Positions 1 to 13,500 of a stretch of 64,000 nt of DNA are shown here, one piece after another (position 1 is the first letter of the stretch; each line of letters starts with the position of its first letter). Under the pieces are notes generated by a model. It had not been told where the DNA came from. It searched no databases and saw only the letters and a list, made by a program, of their open reading frames with translations. The stretch is from contig CM060983.1 in the NCBI GenBank assembly GCA_030765065.1, positions 44,762,067 through 44,826,066 of the forward strand, written 5' to 3'. Source of the stretch: Deroplatys truncata (taxonomy: Eukaryota; Arthropoda; Insecta; Mantodea; Mantidae). A program made the translations under genes and the position numbers.

Positions 1-547
1 CTAAATGGTTTGCTTGTAATGACTTGCAAGGAATTACGAAAGCAAACATTTTTGTGCATATTACGATTTCTTGGAAAAATATCACAATAATTTATAACCT
101 TCTGTTTGAAGAACAATGCCCTCAACCATTACCAGATGAGATTGCATCAAATTGTAGGAAGTATCAGCACAGTAAGAAATACAATACATACAACCTATTT
201 TATTTTAACAGAATCAGTAAACTTTAAAGATGGAAAGCTTGAGGTATTTGTATTTTATCTTTAAGATATGGGAGAATTTCATTTGAAAAAGGATTAAGGA
301 TTCCACAGTTTGCATATGATAAAAACTTTTGATTGTGGATCATACAATATGAAATTATTGTATTTGTGCCATTCTGATTGTTTGGTAGGTAACATTTTGG
401 CTGCCCACTGGGGAAAAAAATGTAAGCTAGCGTAATGTTTTTTTGAAAACTGGTACTTAACACACAGTGAAGCAATCTTCAACAATGTGGAAGGAGTGAG
501 GCGAATTTTACACTCTTTTCCTCCATTTATCACATTTCACATCATAC

Positions 548-836
548 AGGACATGTTTTGTGGGGCCGCCACCACATCCTGTTGCCAAATGTCGACTGGC
601 TTTGGAGTTAGATTCCAGAGCTCTGCTTGGTTCTGTGATGCCCTCTGTTGATTAGGTCCAGAAACAGCTAATGAACTTCAAAATAAGAGATCTCATCACC
701 AAGTTCATTGACCATTCGACACAGGGCACCACAGAACCAACCAGAGGTTTGGAACGCAATTCCACAACCAGTCAAGGCTTTGGAGTTGGGAAAGGATATG
801 GGAGGAGACCCACAAAACATATCTTGCATGTAAAAT
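548..836. repeat. Imperfect fold-back repeat
   Basis: Two arms of about 110-150 bases are imperfect reverse complements. The left arm (about 548-655) has tgttttgtgg, ctggctttgg and ggttctgtgatgccctctgt. The right arm (about 690-836) reads the same motifs on the minus strand, with ggttctgtggtgccctgtgt. I see no coding capacity. It sits downstream of the arrestin stop and could be a mobile fold-back element or part of a long 3' UTR. Confidence 0.6.
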
Positions 837-1156
837 GTAAGTGGACCAGAAGAGCTTATACATTGTTGAATATAATTTAAACTTGTCAAAGATCCATAGT
901 AACTGTGAAGATATAATTCTGCTTTTTGAATAATGTTCATATTTGCCAGTAGTTGCTCACAACCATCAATCTTCTACTTTAATCATAAGATGTGGTTATA
1001 GAAGAGGAACACCTGAAACACATGTTACAGATGTTACATCCATAATTGCAAAATACAAATTTTTCATTTCGTGATCATAGACAATTGTTACACTTTCTCC
1101 AGACATTTACATTACAAACTGAAACTGGTAAATGCAGTGTGCACCAGCCTGTGGTA

Positions 1157-1162
1157 TTTATT
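1157..1162 (-). terminator. Possible poly(A) signal of the arrestin gene
   Basis: AATAAA reads on the minus strand about 310 bases after the stop codon, followed by moderately T-rich sequence. It is the nearest canonical hexamer after the stop. Another lies near 199-205, so a longer 3' UTR is also possible. Confidence 0.35.
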
Positions 1163-1471
1163 GAACTAACATATCTGAGCAGTAGTAAAGCTGTTAAAAT
1201 GTTTATGTATATGTGTGTGTGCATTAAACATAATAAGAATTAACATAGCTTTTGCCATAAGACAGGGTTACATGTTAAAAGTTTGGGCTGAGTGTGTTCT
1301 CAAGATTACAAAATGATACAACATCCTCTCGTCCTTGTGCTCTTCAGCTAAATTGTCTGTTAGTCTCCTTGCTGAGAGTGGGAGCTCAGCTGTATGCTGT
1401 GCCTACTTGAGTGTGATGTACACATCTGTGCGCAGGGGCACGGCCCTTCTCCGCGTGCCCGATCCCCTCAC

Positions 1472-1562
1472 TCAGGCTTCTGCCTCACCACCCTTCAGCC
1501 GTAACCGAGCAAAGTCTTCAAAAATAATGTCGTCATCTGGTTCTGGAGGTGCCGCATCTTCC
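1472..1562 (-). CDS. krz: Beta-arrestin exon 11, C-terminus and stop
   Basis: This 91-bp last coding exon is preceded by acceptor tatgtttcag. It encodes [20 protein letters not shown] and RLKGGEAEA, then TGA at 1474-1472. [16 protein letters not shown] matches the AP-2 beta-adaptin binding motif of beta-arrestins. Its first Arg corresponds to R393 of beta-arrestin 1, which both completes the polar core and contacts AP-2. The tail after the motif is short (GGEAEA), as in other invertebrate beta-arrestins. Confidence 0.95.
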
Positions 1563-4500
1563 CTGAAACATAATGCAATATAGTTCAGTTTAATGTTACA
1601 TGCTAGAGTAGTAGTCACCATTGAGACAGATATTAAGAGGTTGAGAATTTTGGAAGGGAGATTGTTTGAAAATTAAGAAAAAGAATAGAATTCAAAATGG
1701 AGACTTTGTTCAGAAATATCAAAGATTATTAAATATTTGTTAATTTGTTTAAATTAGTAACTTATAAAGATTCTTGTATTTCTTTATTTATTCAAGGCAA
1801 TATTTATAAATATTTTGGAAATTAAAACGACCAGAATATTAAGAAGAGAGGGAAAAACATTAATTCTTTTAGTAAATTTCAGAGCCAACCATAAAGAAAT
1901 TCATTATTAAGAAAACATTTCTGTCACTTAAATTGCAATGTAGAGGAGTCAGGGGTGTCAATGCCAGGGGTCAGCATTTGGGGTCAGTTACCAAAAGCTT
2001 GTTGATTGGTAGCCACAGCATAAGGTTTGTCCAGAGAAAAAGGGGACATTTATAGTGCCTCTTAGTGTTGTTACGCATCTTCGCATAATTAGCAAATGGG
2101 ATTGTGGGTAGGAAAATTGTAAACAATATTCCAGACGTACATCGGGATTTATAATATTCATCATCAGTGCGCTGTCACCCACTCACCAGGAAGACTACAT
2201 TCATAAGCAGCTAAGCCCACTGCTAACCAAATCCACAGGCATGTATATACATGGAAGAGTAACAGTAAATGCCAGGAACTTCATTATCTGTTGACCGACA
2301 CAGCATGGGCAACAAGCTATGCACAGAGCATGGCAATTGTTCAGCCAAATTTAAAGTTCACTGCACAGAGAACTACAACTTCAAAGGATAGTATCAATTA
2401 GTTTTGGAGCAGTAATTCTAGTTTAAATAAGTACGAAGGCTTTCACGGCCGGAGTTACTCGATAAAACATTAAAATCTTCCGGGCTGGAAGGTTAGCACG
2501 TCAGGTGCTAGTAATTTTACCCTTAGACCACGGCCTTCCAGCCCAGAAGATTTTAATGTTTTATCGAGTAATTCTACTTGTTGGCCATGAACTACAGTTG
2601 TTTAATAGGGAATGTATATAGTATACTGGAAAACTTATGTAAAGAAACTCAAGTATATTAACCAGAAATTTTACACACGCACACCCACGCCCACGCGTGC
2701 ACGCGCGCGCACACACACACACACACACATATATGCATAAAAATGCTATATGGAAGTGAAATATGGGGAGTAGATTGAGGCTGGGAAGTGATAGATATGG
2801 TACACAGGAGGTTTTGTACAGAAGTTTTAGGCCTGCCAAATGCCACAGTAAAGAAGTTTGCTCTAATTGAAATGAAGAGAGTGGAGAGAAAAGGGGCAAT
2901 AATGGAGAGAGCTCCCAAATATTGGCATAGACTATTAAATTTAGAAGAAAAGAATTTGTTGCGGCTGTGTCTGGAATTTCAAGAAAGGAGCTTAAAGAAT
3001 AATGGGTGGAGCTATAGTATACAAACTAGCTTGGAAAACAGTGGTCTGGGAGAAATTTGAAGGAGGGGAGAAAATAATATCAAGGGTTTTTGGAAAGAAG
3101 CTAAGTGGAGGTTTGAAGATATAGAGATACAGAATACATTTCGTAGCATTGGGATGAAAAGTTCCTTGGAATCATATATATTAATAAAAAATACATGGGC
3201 AAGAGAAGAGTATGTGGACAACTCAAATAAGGAACAAAGAGAGAGAGCAAAGCTTGGGTATGAGCAGGTGTATGGAGACTAAAAGGAATGACAAATGGGT
3301 ACCCATAGAACCAGTGTCCAATATGTGGAGAAAGAGAAGATTTGGAACATATTGTGTTTGATTGTAAAGGTACACAGCATTGGAAAAAGGAAGGCATAAA
3401 TGGGAAATGGTTCAAACTAGACAGAAAAGTAGTCTTAAGCAAGATCTTTAACAAGGATAAAAAGGTAGGAGAGTACATGTCTAAAGTAAAAAAAGAAATG
3501 GTTATGGTCAATAAAAAGAGAATTATACTTTATCATGAGATGTTATTGTTATTATATTTATCATTATTATTAGTGGTAGTATTATTTTATTATTACTGCT
3601 ATTATATTATTATCATCGTTTTTTATGTTATATATAAAGAAAGAAATATGGGTATAACATGGCAAGATAACAGCCTGGGCTGATGTGCAGCCATATTCTA
3701 AGAAAGATTGCTAACACAAATAAATAAATAAATAAATAAATAAAATAACTAAATAAATATATGCATTGTAATTTATTCCTTAACATTTTAAATGCAAATA
3801 GCCAAGAGAATGGAACATAAAATGAATTAGTATGTAAACTCAGTATGCTAGTAGTTACTTCTGCTTATTTAGGACAGATGTAAGGCAAACTGAAGGACTA
3901 TTTTATGGTGGGCAAATATTTTGAGTTACACATTTGGAGCATTGTAAAATTAAATGCATTCTCTCTTAGGCATAGTTATTTTTCTAAGTTATCTGGTAAC
4001 TGTTGAATTTTAATAAAACAAGCAAACAAATTTAGTGAGGCAAATATGGTACGGTTCACCCATCATTCCATGTTCTCATCCATTTACGCTAGGGCTTTAA
4101 GGATTTAGAGGTAATAGATTTTCAAAGGATAGGAGGCTATAGTGGTAGCAAGGAAGTTATAAAGGATATACATATGTTACAGAAGTATAAGTTGCAGTGG
4201 TAACAGCAGAACAAGCAGTAAGAGGTGTTACACCTTGGAGAACATTTTGGTAAATCCAGAACTTCTTTACAAAACATCCTAAGTATCATATCAATCTTTA
4301 ACCAACCCACTGGATGACGAGAAATGTTTGCTAAGAGCAGTACAGATGCATTGGAAACAATGGTAGAGGATAAAAAGGTTTGGGATAGACAACAGTCAAT
4401 GTTAAGGTTATGGGGGTGAAAGGGGATATCCACATATATATATATAAATCTCCAAGAAACATGTTAAAATATTTAACAACCAAGAATTGTACAAAGCAGA

Positions 4501-7500
4501 TTGTAAGAGTCTGGCGAGCTAACAAATTCTAGGTAGAACCCACCTTTCACCAAGCTAATGAACAGCGACCCGGTAGTGGTAAGGAGAAATAGAAAGAGAC
4601 GGAGATATTGAATCCGCTTCCTGATGCGTCATGGGGACACGTATGCGCAAAACTTTGGAGTAGAATATTCTCATACACGTTAAGTTAACGCAGTCTGAGA
4701 ACCAATTAGAAATGTCATTACATTTTGAGGCGCAGAGGTAAGCGTCACTAGGCTTAGGTATATAAAGGGGAACAAAGCCCCAGATTTTCACTCTCTTCTA
4801 GAACACTCTCTTCTCTCTTCTCTCGTCAACACAAAGTGCTACTCTCTGGACGACAAATGCACGTGTGTGCACATGGATGGGAAGACATGTGCAGTTAGTT
4901 TAGGCTCCTGATTTATTCAAATGGTGGGAATTGATATAATGGGAAAAGCTAGCCACCCATAAATATTTGAATTGATAATAAACCACATTTATTAAGAGAA
5001 ACGCAGTATATTTTAATTTGCCTCACCTACGATAACCCTGAGACCCAAGAATTATCTATATAGGTAAAGATTAGGAATGGTAATCACAGCTGCCGATGAG
5101 CATCCATAGCCGAGGACAAGAACACTGCAGTAGAGCACATCAACCAGAAGAACGATGCTTCCCAGATGCTACTGATCAACGATTTCCCGCTACAGGGGAA
5201 ATAAATGATTAAATCATATAAATATTAACCATGAGAGGGGCAAAACGTATTGGAGACATAGTATCTTTGTTCCATCAAACATATAGCTTAAATGCAGTTA
5301 AGTTACAAGTCTATACAGCTTCCAACAGTGCACAGACTTGGTGAAACTGTGTACTTACGTGTCAAGCTGGATGAGATTGGTATCCACTGGAATACCTTCT
5401 TCACCTTCAGTCTCCTTATTACTGTTGGTATGTGAAGGAGAAGGACGTGTTGCAACTGGTAATGGGGGTTCCTCTTCTGGTTTGGGATGCATCAGGATGA
5501 AAGGTAGCTCTGCTACAAGATCCCTGTTAAAACATCTCTTTCATTAATAAGGACTTACCAGGTGAATCAGTTTTCTATGTCTATGCAACTCTTAGATTAT
5601 AATCTTACATGGAAATATTGACTCTTTTATCAATAATATGCATTCCTCTGCTGCTACAATTCAAACTGGTCTTTCCTCTTATGAAATTCTATCTTAGAAC
5701 AAGGCACTTTTCCAATACAAGAAAAGGGGACAACTGTAATCCAGAGAATTACAGACCTATATCTTTAACTAGCATTTTATCTGGCATTGCACACATGCAT
5801 GGTTTAAAATACGGACAACGTTGATATTTGAAAGTTATGAGTAACCTAAAATTTTCTCTCTTGTATCTAAACCACATTGCTCCAAGTTTTGTCAAAATTG
5901 TTCAAATGGTATAAAGTTGTTGAAAATACGGTTGGTATCTAATGTTGCACAGTTGGCGATGAAGTCATTTGCTCTTCTGCACTCCAGTATTTTGATGAGA
6001 GGTTGGTATGTTGATTGAATGCTGGGCAGTGGAGTAGGCATTAATCTTGTTATTAATTAATTTTGAAATTTGAAGGCTTCAAGGAACCATTCTGAACAAA
6101 ATCATCTGATGAATTAAAGCGAGGGGCTGCTCACCAATAAGCTCTGGTCAGCTTCGTGAGTTACAGACCTGGACTGATATGCCTTCCTTTCCATATATCA
6201 GATCCCCTCTTTAACTTTTTCCCTCCAATCTTCCTGACTCAACTTGTTTTCTTCGACCCCAATGGTATTAAGAGTATCTGAGGGCCTAGAGAGTCATTTC
6301 ATTTTCTTTCCTGTTCATACTTCCCTATGCTTAGAGTGATGCAACTACCAAATATGGTGCTCATTCTTAAACGGTTACAATTTGTTTGAAACACTACAGA
6401 TATCATGATGTCTCCTTGGAAAGAGTTGTTGAAAATATTGAAGTAATAATTTTCACCAAGTTCTATAGCTAAATTGTACAGTTTTGCCCTGATTGGCCAA
6501 GCAGCATATAGTTTTGTCTATAAGGTATTGAACAATTTTTAAAAATTATGAAGCACTATATGGTCAATTGGGTAGCTCTTGGAAGTTGTAAGGTAATATA
6601 TAATTTTTGCCAGGTCCTATAGTATTGTAAAATATTTCAAGCAGATGGATTAAACAATCCAAATTTCTACTTAAGGGGTGGAAAATATGATTTGTAATAA
6701 TTTTATTGGATCCAGTAGCATAATAATTTACAATTTTCTAGATAAGCCAAGAAGTGTTGATTCTAAATTCCAGTATACCAAGATTTGTCAAAATCTACCA
6801 AAAATAATGCTTGATAACAAAGTTCATTGAAATCAGAGGGAAATTTGGTGATATGAATATTATATACAAGGCCCCCCCCTCCAATAACTCAATTGTTTAA
6901 AGATTTTAAGCTGCTTCATTCACCCCTTTGAGCTGGAAGTTATTGAAAATATTGCATATTTGCAATAACATGCCAAAAATATTCTCAAACAGGATCGAAA
7001 CTGGGTGAAATAAATAGGAGCCCCCTCCACTAAATCCCTACAACTTTAAAATTCTTTGAAATATTATAAACATTATGTCCATCTGAAAGAATAGTGCTTT
7101 TCAGTAATGAAAGAATTATCAAAATCATCTGAGTGACACACAAGGACATGCAATTTCTTTCTTTGTAATATATGCTTTTCTCCCACACTGCAGCTCATGT
7201 GCCAGTGTGCATCTTTCATGTGCTACAGCTCAGACTCCCACTGAAACAGTTATAATATCCATGCAGACACCTCACATTCTCATATTTACAGTTACAATTA
7301 CAATAAGCTCATACCTTAACATAAGAGAGTTTGTAAATGTTGTCCTTGTATCCATACATTTCTGGCATCTTCTCAGAAAATTTTCATTTGCACTCGAGAG
7401 TTCAATTTCTGAAATTGAGTGAATTTCTCACCTGATGTTTTCTTCTAGTTCTTCCAATGTAGGGGGTTTGTTGCACACACTTTATTTTTCTCATGATCAA

Positions 7501-10500
7501 CAGAGTCAAGTAAATTTCTGTACTTGGATTTTGCGAAATGTCAATGATGAATAATTGACCCACGCTTAATATTCTTCTCTGATGAAGCATGGTTCCATTA
7601 ACATGGTTATGTTCCCTCGTAAAACAATAGATACTGAAGCACACAAAAACCCGATTTTACACACGAGATGCCATTTCATGATGCAAAGATTGGTGTGCGA
7701 TGGGGAGTAAATGCACACAGAATAATAGGGCCTACACTTTCTGAGCAAATAATAAGTGCAGAGGGATACAGGAATGATTTACAGGTTTTTTTTTTTTTTA
7801 CTACATATAGTAAGTAGGGGAAGTATTGTATTCCACCCAAAAATTCAATACCGAGATTTCACTGGAAATACATGTTTTGAGACCCCCTGAATCCAAAAAA
7901 AAGCATTTTTGGAAACATGTCCGTGTGTGTGTCTATGCGTGTCTGTCTGTGTGTCTGTCTGTGAACAGCATAACTCAGAAACGAACAGTTGGATAAACAC
8001 CAAACTTGGTATTTAGGTTCAGTATCTTCCAGAGATGCGACATGAAGGTTTTCAAGAAAATCCCTCCACCCCAGACTACCCTTTACATGGAACATTTTTC
8101 GAAAATTTTAATTTTCTCAAAAATGGCTCTAACGATTTTGATTAAAATATCATATGTTTAAGATATTTTCATGACAAATGAAATGTATATCTCAAATTTT
8201 CTGGGAATGTCTCCAAAAGTGTTCTTCATTGTGAACAACTTTTGCAGAACTGGTAAACCATAAGAGATAGACAAAATTTGACTACACAAAAAATGTAGAT
8301 CGCGTTAAAATACACAATTTATGTCGTACACATTTTTTTTGTAGAGTGAACCATTTTCGAGATATTGCTTGTTAGTCCCTTAAATTTTCCAATACTTATA
8401 CTTTTTCTCAAATTCGTTATTCATTTTTTTTATGTCCTGGACATGCAAAGAGATTGGAATGCGCCACATAGCAACCAACGCTTAAAAGATTTGACTATCG
8501 CTTATAACCTACCATATTCCCCTTGCATCTACAAGAAAATTAGCAATAAGATTAACATCTCGATATCTCGATTAACATGAAGCATATGGAGAATAAACGT
8601 TTGTAAAAATAGTTTGTACAAGAGTAAAGAAAGTCATGTGAGTGTAGCACATCAGATTTTTTTATGTCCTGGACATACAAAGAGAATGGAATGCGCCACA
8701 TAGCAACCAGCTCTTAAAAGATTTGACTATCGCTTAAAGCCTACCATATTCCCCAAAGAGGACAATATTTCCAGCATCTCTTAAGATAAACTGTGTGCTC
8801 GTAACTGTAATATATGAGAATGTGAGGCATAACTGTTTTGGCAGGAGCCCAAGCTGCGCGGCTGGTACATGAGCCGCCATTTGATGGCCGCAGTATGGAA
8901 GAAAAACACTGCTATTAGTAGAGGTGTTTCTAAACTTATTGAATTCTATATGCATAAATAGCCTTTCATTTTTAACTAACTGAATATGAACATATGATTG
9001 TTTTTCTTCTCAAACTTTCACATATTACCTAAAATTTTCTGTTCCAAAATGTATCTGTTTACAGAATGACAAACATTTAAAGATCTTAAAAACAAGTATA
9101 TTATACTTACCCTCCCAAACCTCCTAACCCACTAAGACAAAGCTTCACCTTCACTTTGTACTGGACTATTATTCCTAGATTCTCCTTCTGAGATGGATCT
9201 GCAACTCTGTAACAGTCATGTGTTAGTACATAATTGGTGGAGCAGATCTTCACTGTTGTGTTTTAGAAAATGAGAAAAATCAAACTTTAATTTTTAACTT
9301 TTCAATAGAGATATCTCAAATTACAAAAAATATCTGATAATCTATATTTTGCTTAGTTAACTACAATGTTAAGATTTTATTCCTTACTCAAACGAGAATA
9401 CTGCTTGATATACAGGATGTATATGAATTTATGCAGTAACTACCCTAATTATATTTTAAGAACAAATAAGCAGATAAAAATATTAAAGGTGTAACAACTG
9501 TTATGTTATGGCCACAAAATGTTAATCAATTAGAAGCTGTGAATGCCATTGAGCTCTAACAACAGGCACTTCTTGGATGCCTGAATGTTTATACCCAGAA
9601 CTGAATTATATGTAGGTTAACTTTTTACTTCTATAATACATCTGTAATTGAAATAATATTCACCCTTTAAATCAATGATACCAGATACCATTCTGAGTAA
9701 ATTCTTTTAATAACAGTTTCATAATTATATGTAATGTTATATTAATAAAATCATATGCAGCAATTGTCTCTGTCTTGTTGTCTTGAATTAGATACACCAT
9801 AATAACCATGGAGTAAGAGATGTTAAGCACAGCATAAACAACCTGAAAGACTGTGCATGCTTGTTTATGTGATGACCTAACTCAAGGTAACAATCTGCAG
9901 ATAACTTTCCACAAGAACAACTTAGATCCATCTACTATTTCAACCTGAAAGCTTGTGATTTTATTACTGAACATTACATTCAAAGATGGATGATTAATAG
10001 AACTTATATATAATTGCATCTAGTATCAATGGTTTAAAAGACAAACCCATTTTAATTACATTCTGTATAAGAAATGCTACACCTAGCCCTAAACTACAAT
10101 CACCAAATAAACTGCCTGTACTAGGATCAGCAGATAAACACGTTTAAATTATCTAACAGTTTGCACATTTATCTGAAAGTTGATTTAAAAATGCATACAG
10201 TGATTTCCTCATATTCACAATCTGGATGAATTATCCTCTAGATTTGCTAATTGAAAGTTTGAGACATCTATAACTAGCAACCTGGCAGACAGAGATTAAA
10301 GAAACACAAAGATAGCTGTATGTTGTATTGGATTTGCAACCTATAAGCTCTAACAAAAAGGTATTTTTATGACTGTATGTGCTGGTTTTGTAGAAAGTAT
10401 ATGCACAACATTTGTGGACTATTATTAATAGGCATGTGCAGGGTATACAATTTAAATCAATTGTTGTGGAAGCCAATGCAGCAGGTTCTTCACTTTGAAG

Positions 10501-13500
10501 ATTTGCACGCCTTTATTTTCCCTTTAATGTCCAAGTATGCATGAAATATCACAATTTACCCAATTTTATTGTAAGATAAATGATTTCTCCTAAACTACAA
10601 CGGATTTTGACCATGTATTAGTATCTACCAGTTTAGCAATATTTTTGTTATGCTGGTGATAATTCATAGCAAATATAGTCATTTTGGTTTTGTTATGTAG
10701 GTATGACACCAATCATTTGTTCCCTTCCATTTTTTCTACATTACATATTTTAGCAACATGTTTATGAACGTTATCAGGGACTGAAGAAGTCCATTATTCC
10801 AGTTATGTCTATGAAAATAGCTAAAGAATATTCATTAAAACATTATTGTTATCATGTTACGAGTTGAAATTCAGAATTCCAGTCACTAAAACAACAATAG
10901 ATTAGAAGTGTTCTCTTTGATCTACAAATGTTAGTCACTGAAAACAAAAAGGAAATTGTAAATTCACTTCACAAGAAAAATAACTAAAATAATTTCAGGT
11001 GTGAAGTATTGTGTTTCTGTAAAATGGAATGAAATGCAAGTTACAGAAGTGAAAGAAAATCTATGTTCTGTGTACTGAATCGATACAATAAACATTGCCT
11101 AGTATTATCTTATGCTATCAGTTTCCTCAAAATTGCAAGAATGATATTTCTGAATGGCAGACTAAGTCAATATTGTGAATAATGATATTTGTGCAAGAGC
11201 ATGGAAGGCCAAACATAATTTAACAAACAAAAAGAAGAAAAGAAAAGTGTACTTTGGGAATCAAACTCCAAACATTGAGTTTCTGTATCCATGAGTTCAT
11301 TGGTACCAGTGATTTTAAAACCATTCAGCTTAATTTGCTAGTTGAAGGTTTCTCTCTTATACAGTAACAACTTCAGTCCACTTAAAAGTTATGACGGCAA
11401 CACTGTTTTACTCAGTATTTATCTAAACTAAATAGTAATTCAGCTAAGAGTAAATTTTTAATATAGCATTGCAATACTTAGTGCATATTTGGAATAAAGG
11501 GGGAAATAAGGTGCAGAAAACTTTGAAGCGAGGAAATCTGCTGCAATGTCTTCCACCATGATTTATTTAATTACTTTCTCTACTATGTATAGTAGATACC
11601 GAGATTTCACTCAAAATATATGTTTTGAGACCCCCTGAATCCAAGAAAAGCATTTTTGGAAACATGTCCGTGTGTGTGTCTGTGAACAGCATAACTCAGA
11701 AATGAACAATCGAATAAACACCAAACTTGGTATTTAGTTCAGTATCTACCAGAGATGCGACACGAAGGTTTTCAAGAAAATTCCCCATCCCAGATTACCC
11801 TTTACATGGAACATTTTTCGAAAATTTTAATTTTCTCAAAAATGGCTCTAACGATTTTGATTAAAATATCATATGTTTAAGATATTTTCATGACAAATAA
11901 AATGTATATCTTGAATTTTCTGGGAATGTCTCCAAAAGTATTCTTCATTGTGAACGACTTTTGCATAACTGGTAAACCGTAAGAGATAGACAAAATTTTA
12001 CTACACAAAAAATGTAGATCGGGTTAAAATACACAATTTATGTCATATACATTTTTGTTGTTGAGTGAACCATTTTTGAGATATTGTTTGTTATTCCCTT
12101 AAATTTTTCAATACTTACACTTTCTCTCAAATTCGTTATTAATTTTTTTTTTCCTGGTAATGCAAAGAGAATAAAATACTCCACATAGCAACCAGCTCAT
12201 AAAATATTTGACTATCGCTTAAAGCCTACCAATTCCCCTTGCATCTACAAGAAAATTAGCAATAAGATTAACATCTCGATTAACATGAAGCATATGGAGA
12301 ATAAGCGTTTGTAAAAATAGTTTGTAGAAGAGTAGAGAAAGTAATGTGAGTGTAACACAGATTTTTTTTTATATTCTTGATACAACCTGGTGAGCATTCC
12401 GATCCACATAGGTGTCCATTTACTTTCTTGAAAGATAATACATATACTAATACAAATGCCTTTTTGCACTTGTTGGTTATAAGCTCAATATGATATACAG
12501 TCATCTTTGATCTCTGTGTGCCAGACTGGCTGGCAGATCTTTTGATTAGCTTAATCTAGAGGATATTCTTAAGCTTCTGAATATATGGAAGTTGCAGTAC
12601 ACGTGTTCAATGTGACTTTCAGGTACTTCTGGATAATTTTAAACTGCTTTTATCTGCTGATCACAGTACAGCCTAAGAAGATAATTTCTTTAATATTTTT
12701 GTCTGCAGTTTATCCATAGAATACAGCTTAGGAGGATTAGTGTGTAAATGCATGGACACACTGTATAGCAAAACAAAGGAAATCTTTTAAATTTGTTCTG
12801 CTTGGTAGTTTCTTAAAACACTTAGTCTTCCGACACCAACATGCTATTTATGACAAGTAATGCCCGTTGTGTGAACAAACACTGCCCATTAGTTGCATTA
12901 ATTTATCTTTCCTTTTTACTAGTAAACAAAACGAAAACATATAATAAACATGACACATAATGTACTGCATCATACAGATAAATCAGCAAAATGTTTTGCA
13001 CGTAAGCGTACAAAGTTCAAGAACAGAAAGAAAAGGCCATGCTATAAGAAATATCTTCCAGTGCAGTTTAATTTTGATTTGCAAGTTATTAGAAAAGAAG
13101 AATGTAACTAGATGCATGTTTACCAAAACATTCCTTCTTGAAAACAGACAGCTTTCGATTAGCAAGCATTTCAGCAAAGCTTTAAAGCAGACTATATTCA
13201 TGCAATGTTTATACCCTCAAGCATAAATCCTGAATCTGCAAGTTGAAACAACCAGGATTAATTTGTACCTACTCAGTCACAAAATAAAAAACAATAAAAA
13301 AATTTTGCCTTAAATCCAAACACTATGACATTCAGATCAGTGCAACAAAAATGTATTTTCTAGCTGTGCATGTTATGACTGATTATGTTCTACTATGAAA
13401 TTATTCTGTGTGTGCGCATTATGTGTACAACAATTTTATTTTAAGATTACTAGTGTTCCTGTATTTGACAGTAAGTGAAAGTGTACATGATGGGCAGATC

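Noticed and set aside
1335..1583. 82-residue plus-strand frame over exon 11
   Set aside because: Antisense of arrestin exon 11 and its 3' UTR.
3101..3511. 136-residue minus-strand frame
   Set aside because: Antisense of the purine-rich non-LTR relic, which produces Leu/Phe/Ser-rich frames by composition.
7920..7964. Tandem tgtgtgtctgt repeats considered as a CRISPR-like or regulatory array
   Set aside because: Simple microsatellite within a transposable element; the organism is eukaryotic.
7859..8095. A 70-85 residue minus-strand frame (starting [17 protein letters not shown]) that recurs at 7859, 17213, 32517, 33211 and 54820
   Set aside because: It recurs only because the HINE-like repeat recurs. 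It crosses the microsatellite, changes frame between copies and resembles no protein family I know.
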